Source: a bacterium
GTDB lineage: Bacteria > Verrucomicrobiota > Verrucomicrobiia > Limisphaerales > UBA11358
Reading direction: 5' to 3'
Length of the DNA stretch: 7,373 nucleotides
Assembly: GCA_021781185.1 (NCBI GenBank)
Contig: JAJXXI010000631.1
Location: forward strand, 1 to 7,373
Shown: in pieces, positions 1-5,510 of the stretch
Layout: each line of letters starts with the position of its first letter
How positions within the stretch are numbered: the stretch's first letter is position 1
Program-made: the position numbers and the translations under genes
The notes under the pieces: model-generated
Seen by the model: the letters and a program-made list of their open reading frames with translations, nothing else
What the model was told of the DNA's origin: nothing
Database searches by the model: none

Positions 1-537
1 CATCCTGATCGCCGCGCCCCCTCCGCCAAGAACAAGGAACGGCAACGCGATCCGGAAATGCACCAGACCAAGAAAGGCAACCCATGGTATTTCGGGATGA
101 AAACGCACATCGGAGCAGATCGGGACAGCAGACGGGTGCCTACCGCCGTGGTCACCGCCGCCTACGTGGCGGACATTACCAAGGCCTCAGAACTGCGGCA
201 CGGACAGGAACAACAAGTCCATGCCGACGCGGGTTACACCGGCGTGGAGAAACGGGCCGAGATTGCGGCCTTGGAACGGAAGATAAAGTGGCAGATTGCG
301 CGCAAACGTGGGCAGATCAAAAGTCTGGCCGAAGGCAAAGAGAAAGAAACGCTCAAGGCGGTGGAGAAAGCCAAAGCTGTGGTGCGAACCTTTGTAGAAC
401 ATCCCTTCCACACCGTGCAGAACCTGTTCCCGCATCGGCAAGTGCGGTGCCACGGTCTGGCCAAGAACGGACATCAACTTTGCACGCTCTTTGGACTCGC
501 CAATATGGTGATCGGAAGACACACCGCCACGACATGA
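1..537 (+). CDS. IS5-family DDE transposase, C-terminal part, probably frameshifted
   Basis: Transposase that cuts and rejoins the ends of its insertion sequence. The visible 178 residues in frame 1 hold the IS5 block DPEMHQTKKGNPWYFGMK (residues 17-34) and the DDE triad: D40 in HIGAD, D76 in HADAGY and E133 in RTFVEHPF. The typical tail GLAKNGHQL..LFGLANM follows. The true start lies left of the window; the ATG at 58 is internal because family homology begins before it. Frame 1 upstream of the C-run at 17-21 reads HPDRRAP, which does not fit the family, whereas frame 2 reads ILIAAP, close to the usual IIAAPSSTKN. One C missing from the run would join them. The copy is therefore probably broken, unless the shift is a sequencing error or programmed. 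The catalytic domain is otherwise intact. Confidence 0.85.
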   Translation, partial: HPDRRAPSAKNKERQRDPEMHQTKKGNPWYFGMKTHIGADRDSRRVPTAVVTAAYVADITKASELRHGQEQQVHADAGYTGVEKRAEIAALERKIKWQIARKRGQIKSLAEGKEKETLKAVEKAKAVVRTFVEHPFHTVQNLFPHRQVRCHGLAKNGHQLCTLFGLANMVIGRHTATT

Positions 538-690
538 AAAAACAGGAATCACCATGGATAAACCCGGTTGATACGAGAAAAACGGCAGACCAAGCCCGCC
601 ACCAAACCAGAACCGTCCCGTAAACTCAAGCTGCGGAACACAAATCTCCGCTGCAGGCGCATCATCTTCCATCAACCCAAAGTGAAATTT

Positions 691-717
691 GAAAACTCGG
701 CTTTATTCAGCGTCTCC
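691..717. repeat. Probable right terminal inverted repeat of the IS5-family element
   Basis: Read on the minus strand from 717 inward, the sequence begins GGAGACGCTGAATAA, the kind of terminus seen on IS5-group elements. It lies about 180 bp after the transposase stop and is followed by CAAG, a plausible 4-bp target duplication. The matching left repeat is not in the window, so the length of the repeat cannot be measured. Confidence 0.5.
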
Positions 718-749
718 CAAGTGTTTTCTCAAACCGGGCACTCCCACCA

Positions 750-810
750 TTTCAGACTGCGTGGGAAGCACAAAGCGACACCGCTTTGGCACACACGCGG
801 CAGTCTAAAA
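750..810. repeat. Long imperfect palindrome / hairpin, possible dispersed repeat
   Basis: The outer arms are AGACTGC (754-760) and GCAGTCT (800-806). They extend across one C/A mismatch by TTT (750-752) against AAA (808-810). An inner perfect stem pairs CAAAGCG (771-777) with CGCTTTG (782-788) around an ACAC loop. Ten and eleven bases between the two stems form an internal loop. The structure can fold on either strand. It lies downstream of the esterase gene's terminator and 33 bp from the IS end. It could be a dispersed palindromic element, a structured RNA or a back-up bidirectional terminator; the sequence alone does not say which. Confidence 0.55.
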
Positions 811-830
811 ATCCCCAGCACATCGCCTCT

Positions 831-865
831 AAAAAGCGCTGCCGGCGCCTCACTCTGCCGGCGCA
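831..865 (-). terminator. Rho-independent terminator of the esterase gene
   Basis: On the minus strand, TGCGCCGGC (865-857) can pair with GCCGGCaGCG (846-837). This gives nine pairs with one bulged A and a 10-nt loop, followed directly by GC and five T (835-831). It begins 14 bp after the stop codon of the minus-strand esterase, as expected of an intrinsic terminator. The two arms lie within a 10-bp direct repeat, CTGCCGGCGC (plus strand, 839-848 and 855-864). Confidence 0.7.
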
Positions 866-879
866 GTCCAAGTTGCAAA

Positions 880-2355
880 TCACCTCCCCTGACCATCCGT
901 GCGGAACGGTTCGGCGGGCAGGCCGGCGGCGTTGCAGAAATTCGGCTGCGCGGTTTCATCCCAAGCGAAACGGACGGCCACCGGTTTTTCGATTCCTGCG
1001 GCAGAAACCTCCACGGTTTTGCCCACAATCTTCGCTTCCGCAGGAACAAACTGGCCGTCCGCGCCGGCAATGGTGAACCACGTCAATGGTTTGCCATCTT
1101 TGCTCATCAGACCACCGTCCACGTGGTCGAACTTCAAAATCGCCCGACCGGATTTGAATTTCGCCCGGTTGAAGACCGGGCCGGAGCATTCGACTTTTTG
1201 GCCGTAGGTTTCAGCGCGGGCAAGCAGCGCGAGGCGGTGCCCGACATCCTGCTTGTCGCGCGGGTGAATGTCGTTGAGATTGTTCACCAGGTCGGTGGTC
1301 ACCACCATGCCGGAATGTTTGATGCGGCGTTCGGCGCGTGACTGGATGGCCCAAAATTCCGGCAATGATTCCGGCGAGGGCACGCGCTGGACTCTGCCGC
1401 CGTAATATTTAAACGGCGCAATCTGCACAAAGTAGAACGGGAAACTGCCTTCATGCCAGATGGACCGCCAGCCGTCCACCAGCGCCACCATCTTGTCGGC
1501 ATAATTCAAATAGTCGTAATCGTTCGTGCCGCCCATGAGATTGGATTCGCCCTGATACCAGATCACGCCGCGCATGGTGTAACCGGCCACCGGCGCGATC
1601 ATCGCATTGTAAATGGCCATGGGGCTCCGGTTGGAAATTTTATCCGGATTGATTTCGGTCTTGGCCAGCCCGGCCAGCGAGGGGACTTCTTCAAAGCCCA
1701 CCGGCGGCGTCCACGGCTCAATGCGCGTGCCGCCCCAATCCGATTCAATCAGGCCGACGGGGACATTCAGGTTGGTGTGGATTTCGCGGCCAAAAAAATA
1801 GGCGGCGGCAGAAAATTTAATGGTGTTCAGCGCGTTGGAACTGCATTCCGTCCAGCCGTGGTATTTTTCCACGTCGGCCAACGGGGTGGCGGAAAGGTTT
1901 TTATCCACGTGAAACAAGCGGATTTGGGAGTGGTTCCCGGCAGCCAGTTCCTGTTCATAATTGAAGCAGGGCTTCTGACCGTGCTGCAGGCCGATGGGCT
2001 TTTCCATGTTCGACTGGCCGGACGCCAGCCAGACTTCGCCCACAAGGATGTTGGTGAAGGTGTTGGTCTCCTCCGATTCGATGACGAGCGACTGCGGTTC
2101 GGCCGAGGCTTTCAGTTTACCGAGCTTCACCAGCCATTTGCCGTCCGCATCGGCGCGGGCGGACCTGGTCTGGCCGCCAAACTTCACGGTCACCTCCGTC
2201 CCCGGCGCGGCCCAGCCCCAAACGGGCACCGGTATTTGCTGCTGAAGCACCATGTTATCACCAAAGATGGCGGGCATTTTCAACTCAGCGCGGGCGGAAA
2301 GCTGGAAGGACAGGGCAGCGCCCAGCAGCAGGACGGAAAGACGGGTGAATCTCAT
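880..2355 (-). CDS. Secreted sialate O-acetylesterase-type (SASA/SGNH) carbohydrate esterase
   Basis: Predicted hydrolase that removes O-acetyl groups from sugars, acting outside the cytoplasm. Residues 1-23 form a Sec signal peptide (basic MRFTR, hydrophobic LSVLLLGAALSF, then SARA before E24). A family-typical beta domain follows, with IFGDNMVLQQ at 30-39 and VPVWGWAAPG at 43-52. The SGNH core shows GQSNM (113-117; nucleophile S115), GVIWYQGESN (263-272) and DIHP (362-365; likely acid D362 and base H364). After that comes a C-terminal beta-rich tail. At 491 residues the protein is full length for the family. The ATG is supported by AGGAG nine bases upstream and by the signal peptide. It is transcribed alone, ends at a strong terminator, and is divergent from the gene at 2431. 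The named family acts on acetylated sialic acid, but in environmental bacteria related enzymes may act on acetylated plant or algal glycans; the substrate is not readable here. Confidence 0.9.
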   Translation of the reverse strand: MRFTRLSVLLLGAALSFQLSARAELKMPAIFGDNMVLQQQIPVPVWGWAAPGTEVTVKFGGQTRSARADADGKWLVKLGKLKASAEPQSLVIESEETNTFTNILVGEVWLASGQSNMEKPIGLQHGQKPCFNYEQELAAGNHSQIRLFHVDKNLSATPLADVEKYHGWTECSSNALNTIKFSAAAYFFGREIHTNLNVPVGLIESDWGGTRIEPWTPPVGFEEVPSLAGLAKTEINPDKISNRSPMAIYNAMIAPVAGYTMRGVIWYQGESNLMGGTNDYDYLNYADKMVALVDGWRSIWHEGSFPFYFVQIAPFKYYGGRVQRVPSPESLPEFWAIQSRAERRIKHSGMVVTTDLVNNLNDIHPRDKQDVGHRLALLARAETYGQKVECSGPVFNRAKFKSGRAILKFDHVDGGLMSKDGKPLTWFTIAGADGQFVPAEAKIVGKTVEVSAAGIEKPVAVRFAWDETAQPNFCNAAGLPAEPFRTDGQGR

Positions 2356-2364
2356 GACCTCATT

Positions 2365-2369
2365 CTCCT
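2365..2369 (-). promoter_or_regulatory. Ribosome binding site of the esterase gene
   Basis: AGGAG on the minus strand lies nine bases before the ATG at 2355. It fixes this ATG as the start, in agreement with the signal peptide that begins there. Confidence 0.7.
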
Positions 2370-2383
2370 AATCCATGCGGGCT

Positions 2384-2402
2384 TGGCAAAACTATTTTGC
2401 CA
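2384..2402. promoter_or_regulatory. Perfect palindrome in the divergent promoter region, candidate operator
   Basis: TGGCAAAA-CTA-TTTTGCCA is an inverted repeat with 8-bp arms and a 3-bp centre. It lies in the 75-bp space between the divergent starts at 2355 and 2431. It has no T-run suited to termination, and its place between two gene starts fits a binding site for a dimeric regulator that controls both. Each half contains TTGCCA, a good match to a -35 box, but no convincing -10 element with a workable leader follows on either strand. Regulator unknown. Confidence 0.4.
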
Positions 2403-2430
2403 GAGCATTGGCGTTTGCTACGCTGCGGTC

Positions 2431-3477
2431 ATGCGAATTTATGCTTGGATTTTCAGTTTTGCGCTGGCGCTGTCCGTCTCCGGCGCGGAAATCCATTTCA
2501 ATTTCGGAGATTTCCCGGCAGGAACGACGCCGACCAATTTCACGCCGGTGTTGGTGGGGCACGGCCAGCCGGGAGTTTGGAAAATCGTCACCGCCGAGGC
2601 GCCTTCAGCCTTTGCGCCGTTCGCCGGCCAGGCGCGGGACGTCAACCGTCACGCGGTGCTGGCCCAGACGAGCGAAGACATGACGGACGAACATTTCCCG
2701 CTGCTGGTGTTTGACGGCCAGACGTTCCGCAATTTCAAATTTTCAACCCGCTTCAAGGTCGTCAGCGGCATCGCCGAGCAGATGGCCGGCGTGATTTTCC
2801 GTTATCAAAATGCCTCCAACTACTACGTGGCACGGGTGAGCGAACTGGGGAAAAACGTTCGCTTTTACAAGGTCGTGGACGGCCTCCGATCCGATCCAAT
2901 CGGGCCGACCCTCAACGTGACCAACTCGGTCTGGCACACGCTGGCCGTCCAATGCGATGGCAACCAGATTTCGATCTGGTATGACGGACAGCTCGTCATG
3001 CCGCCGCTGGGCGACAATTCTTTCAATGAAGGCCGCCTCGGATTTTGCACCAAGTCGGACACGGTGGCTTACTTCACGGATGCGACGGTGAATTACACGC
3101 CGCTCATTCCGCAGGCGCAGCGGATGATTGACCAGATCGTGGAAAAGCAGCCCCGCATTCTCGGCCTGCGGATTTACAAGGCGCAAACCAACAGCGTCAC
3201 GCGCATCATCGCCAGCAAGGACCCGGCGGAAGTGGGCAAGCCGGGCACCGAGGCGGAATGGAACGCCATCCAGAACGGAACGGTGTCCTTTGGCCGCGAG
3301 GACGGGGCAGTGCTGGTAACGCTGCCCTTGTATGATCGCAATGGCGATTTCATCGCTGCCGTGCGGGTGAAGTTGAAATCCTTCTTCGGCGAAACCCAGG
3401 ACAACGCCATCACGCGTGCCCGGATGGTGGTGAAGCTGATGCAGGATCAGGTTGGTTCCGTGAAGGATCTGCTTTGA
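2431..3477 (+). CDS. Secreted protein: concanavalin-like (LamG/DUF1080-type) domain plus PDC/cache-like C-terminal domain
   Basis: 348-residue exported protein of unknown function. Residues 1-19 form a signal peptide (MRIYAWIFSFALALSVSGA). Residues of about 20-222 have the pattern of the laminin-G/DUF1080 jelly-roll fold: FKFSTRFKVV (102-111), AGVIFRYQNASNYYVARV (119-136), VWHTLAVQCDGNQISIWYDG (167-186) and a closing GRLGFCTKSDTVAYFTDATV (201-220). The order sheet, 'Y-Y-V-A-R', 'W-H-T-L', 'G-R-L-G-F' is typical of sugar-binding or lyase-type folds. Residues of about 240-340 (RIIASKDPAEVGKPG at 258-272, then LVTLPLYDRNGDFIAAVRVKL at 295-315) resemble the alpha/beta PDC/cache ligand-binding fold. 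No membrane segment or signalling domain follows. The ATG at 2431 is chosen because the signal peptide starts there. The frame stays open leftward to 1453, but that stretch is only the complement of the esterase gene. There is no clear Shine-Dalgarno. The domain calls rest on pattern recognition; exported nature is firmer than function. Confidence 0.75.
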   Translation: MRIYAWIFSFALALSVSGAEIHFNFGDFPAGTTPTNFTPVLVGHGQPGVWKIVTAEAPSAFAPFAGQARDVNRHAVLAQTSEDMTDEHFPLLVFDGQTFRNFKFSTRFKVVSGIAEQMAGVIFRYQNASNYYVARVSELGKNVRFYKVVDGLRSDPIGPTLNVTNSVWHTLAVQCDGNQISIWYDGQLVMPPLGDNSFNEGRLGFCTKSDTVAYFTDATVNYTPLIPQAQRMIDQIVEKQPRILGLRIYKAQTNSVTRIIASKDPAEVGKPGTEAEWNAIQNGTVSFGREDGAVLVTLPLYDRNGDFIAAVRVKLKSFFGETQDNAITRARMVVKLMQDQVGSVKDLL

Positions 3478-3483
3478 CGCAGC

Positions 3484-3663
3484 TTATTCGGACGACACAT
3501 CCACGCTCACGATTTCGCCGCCCTTGCATTCCGCACGGACCTCAAAAGGCCGGCAGCAGACCTCGCAGTCGGTCGTGAAGCATTGCTGGGCGAGACTGGT
3601 GTCCACGGTCACATCGAAGGACTGGCCGCAGAATGGACACTGGATGGTGGCAAATTCTTCCAT
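3484..3663 (-). CDS. CPXCG motif-containing cysteine-rich small protein
   Basis: A 59-residue cytoplasmic protein with two CxxC pairs, C9-P-F-C12 (with the CPxCG signature CPFCG) and C33-E-V-C36, plus C28, C37 and C46. The TDCEVCCRPF motif is characteristic of the CPXCG cysteine-rich family, which has no established function; the paired cysteines suggest a zinc ribbon. The ATG at 3663 gives the family's usual length of about 60. An upstream in-frame TTG at 3696 would add 11 residues, but its GGAGG touches the codon and so does not support that start. There is no good Shine-Dalgarno for the ATG either. The gene ends six bases from the stop of the convergent gene at 2431-3477 and is divergent from cimA. 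Confidence 0.85.
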   Translation of the reverse strand: MEEFATIQCPFCGQSFDVTVDTSLAQQCFTTDCEVCCRPFEVRAECKGGEIVSVDVSSE

Positions 3664-3721
3664 GCCGGAATCTAGTCCCGCTTCGCCAAAGTGCAACCTC
3701 CGGCCCGGAACTTTTTCCGGT

Positions 3722-3750
3722 TTGCCTGTTCTGCCATTTTAAGAGATAGT
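3722..3750 (+). promoter_or_regulatory. Candidate sigma-70 type promoter of cimA
   Basis: TTGCCT (3722-3727) and GATAGT (3745-3750) lie 17 bp apart, each matching the -35 and -10 consensus at four of six positions. Transcription would start near 3757, about 18 bases before the cimA ATG. It lies in the 111-bp space between the divergent cysteine-rich gene and cimA. No strong Shine-Dalgarno is present in that short leader. A small hairpin CCGT-TTTT-ACGG lies at 3757-3768. Confidence 0.35.
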
Positions 3751-3774
3751 AAGCACCCGTTTTTACGGCCCATT

Positions 3775-5337
3775 ATGAAACCCCAAGTTGAAATCTATGA
3801 CACGACCCTGCGCGACGGATCGCAGGGTGAAGGCATCAATTTCTCGGTCGCGGACAAGCTCCGCATCGCCGAGAAGCTCGATTCTTTCGGGGTTCATTAC
3901 ATTGAAGGCGGCTGGCCCGGCAGCAACCCCAAGGACATTGAGTTTTTTGCGGAAGCCAAAAAGAGAAAATTTAAAAGCGCGAAGCTGGCCGCCTTTGGCT
4001 CCACCCGCAAAAAGGGCGTCCCCGTGGAACAGGACGACCAGGTGCGCCTGCTCATCGAGGCCAAAACGCCCGTCGTGACGATCTACGGCAAAACTTCCAT
4101 GCTGCACGTCAAAGAAGTTTTGCGCTGCACGCCGGAGGAAAACCTGGCCATGATCGCTGACACCGTGAAACACCTCAAAGACCACGGCAAGTTCGTGATC
4201 TACGACGCCGAGCACGCGTTTGACGGCTACAAGCTGAATGCCGATTACGCCCTCGCCACCTGGCAGGCGGCGGAAAAAGCAGGTGCGGATTTCGTGGTGC
4301 TCTGCGACACGAACGGCGGCTGTCTGCCGAGCGAAATCGCGGCCATCACCAAAACGGCCGTCGGCAAACTGAATTGCAAGATCGGCATCCACACGCACGA
4401 CGACAGCGGCGTGGGCACCGCCAACGCATTGGCCGCGCTCGACGCCGGCGCCGTGCATGTGCAGGGCACGGTCAACGGCTACGGCGAACGCACCGGCAAT
4501 TGCAATCTCATCAGCGTCATCCCGCTCGTGCATTTCAAGATGAAGAAGCGCTGCGTGCCGGAGAAATCCATGTCGAAGCTCAAGGAACTTTCCCTGTTCG
4601 TGGACGAGGTTGCCAACATCCGCCACAACCCGCGCCTGCCGTGGGTCGGCTCGGCGGCGTTCGCGCACAAGGGCGGCACGCATGTCAACGCCGTGCAGAA
4701 ACTCGCGTCCAGCTACGAACACATCAACCCCGAACTCGTCGGCAACGCGCGCAACATCCTCATGAGCGACCTGGCCGGACGCAGCAATATCGTGATGAAG
4801 GCGAAGTCGCTGGGCTTCAAGTTCACCAACGAGACTCCGGAGCTGAAGTCGATCCTCGAAACGATCAAGCAGCGCGAGCACGAGGGCTACGAATACGAGG
4901 CCGCCGACGGTTCCCTGTCGCTCCTCATCCGCGGCGCGTTCAAAAACAAGGCCGAACCCGCCTTCGTGATCAATGCGTATCACGTTTCAATGCGGCGCGA
5001 CCTAAAGGAATCCATCTGCGAAGCCACAGTAAAAGTCCGCGTCGGCAAAACCGTGCATCATGAGGTCGCCGAGGGCGACGGCCCGGTGAACGCGCTCGAC
5101 GGCGCGTTGCGTTCCGCGCTGGTGAAGTCGTATCCGAAGCTCAAGGGCGTTTCGCTGACGGATTACAAGGTGCGCATCCTGGACGGTGTCGCCGGCACGG
5201 CCGCCAAGACGCGCGTGCTCATCACTTCCACCAACGGCAACCGCGAATGGAGCACTGTTGGCGTGAGCGAAAACATCATCGAGGCCAGCCTCGAAGCCCT
5301 GGTGGACTCGATGGAATACGCGCTGTTGAAGAAATGA
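3775..5337 (+). CDS. cimA: Citramalate synthase (LeuA-like), (R)-citramalate from pyruvate and acetyl-CoA
   Basis: Cytoplasmic enzyme that condenses pyruvate with acetyl-CoA to (R)-citramalate, opening the threonine-independent route to 2-oxobutyrate and isoleucine. The 520 residues match the long CimA type. The N-terminal HMGL-like TIM barrel begins VEIYDTTLRDGSQGEGINFS (5-24), with R13 and D14 at the active site and Q17 nearby. It continues with EGGWPGSNP (44-52), the metal-binding H206 and H208 in HTHDD, and GTVNGYGERTGNCNL (231-245). FAHKGGTHVNAV (296-307) marks the linker region. The C-terminal part, from about 385, is the LeuA-type allosteric domain, in which CimA proteins are usually inhibited by isoleucine. 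Isopropylmalate synthase is the main alternative, but the pattern after the metal site, the HKGGTHVNAV block and the length favour CimA. The ATG at 3775 is chosen because family homology begins there; an open stretch from 3691 lacks similarity. No leu or ilv gene is adjacent, so it seems to stand alone. Confidence 0.92.
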   Translation: MKPQVEIYDTTLRDGSQGEGINFSVADKLRIAEKLDSFGVHYIEGGWPGSNPKDIEFFAEAKKRKFKSAKLAAFGSTRKKGVPVEQDDQVRLLIEAKTPVVTIYGKTSMLHVKEVLRCTPEENLAMIADTVKHLKDHGKFVIYDAEHAFDGYKLNADYALATWQAAEKAGADFVVLCDTNGGCLPSEIAAITKTAVGKLNCKIGIHTHDDSGVGTANALAALDAGAVHVQGTVNGYGERTGNCNLISVIPLVHFKMKKRCVPEKSMSKLKELSLFVDEVANIRHNPRLPWVGSAAFAHKGGTHVNAVQKLASSYEHINPELVGNARNILMSDLAGRSNIVMKAKSLGFKFTNETPELKSILETIKQREHEGYEYEAADGSLSLLIRGAFKNKAEPAFVINAYHVSMRRDLKESICEATVKVRVGKTVHHEVAEGDGPVNALDGALRSALVKSYPKLKGVSLTDYKVRILDGVAGTAAKTRVLITSTNGNREWSTVGVSENIIEASLEALVDSMEYALLKK

Positions 5338-5510
5338 TTTCACCCACGGATGGCCACGGATGAAAGACCTGATTGGCGACGTGGCGGAGCGTCATGGCTG
5401 ATGCTCAAATTCGCGGGAAGATTGCCGGCTTTTCATCCGAGGTTTTGAACAAACCCGGCCACGGAATGATTGTGGTCAAAATGAATCTGCTTTTAATCAG
5501 CCAATGGAAT
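5338..5510. other. Intergenic spacer between convergent cimA and batE, with a short tandem repeat
   Basis: This 173-bp stretch lies between the ends of two converging genes. Near the left it holds CCACGGATG twice (5344-5352 and 5354-5362), ten bases apart, in the form CACCCACGGATGGCCACGGATG. A 45-codon open frame (5394-5531) has no ribosome binding site or recognisable product. No convincing hairpin with T-run is seen for either gene. Confidence 0.45.

Larger units (their letters stand above)
1..717 (+). mobile_element. IS5-family insertion sequence, right-hand part
   Basis: The element enters from the left edge and contains the C-terminal part of an IS5-family DDE transposase followed by about 180 bp of non-coding tail. 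The right end is placed at 717 because the reverse complement of the sequence ending there reads GGAGACGCTGAATAA, which resembles the GGA-rich, CTGAATAA-containing termini of many IS5-group elements. The next four bases, CAAG (718-721), fit the CWAR-type 4-bp target duplication described for that group. The left end and the second copy of CAAG are outside the window, so the boundary is an inference. The transposase family itself is secure. Confidence 0.75.

Noticed and set aside
729..1070. Minus-strand 113-codon open frame overlapping the esterase end and the 750-810 hairpin.
   Set aside because: It overlaps the esterase in another frame and runs through the terminator and hairpin; no recognisable motif.
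568..1341. Plus-strand open frame crossing the IS end, the hairpin, the terminator and the esterase 3' end.
   Set aside because: It crosses several independent features, has no ribosome binding site and no recognisable product.
2384..2424. Promoters using the TTGCCA inside each half of the palindrome as -35 boxes.
   Set aside because: On the plus strand the -10 candidate (TACGCT) is poor and would start transcription at the ATG itself. On the minus strand the -10 candidate (GAGAAT) overlaps the ribosome binding site.
1453..2430. Plus-strand frame open for more than 300 codons ahead of the secreted two-domain protein, which would make it a 674-residue protein.
   Set aside because: This stretch is the complement of the esterase coding region, with no family resemblance. 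A clear signal peptide begins at 2431.
3763..4983. 406-codon open frame on the minus strand opposite cimA.
   Set aside because: It is the shadow of a GC-rich, strongly conserved gene. Its translation is rich in H, R, V and D repeats and shows no domain.
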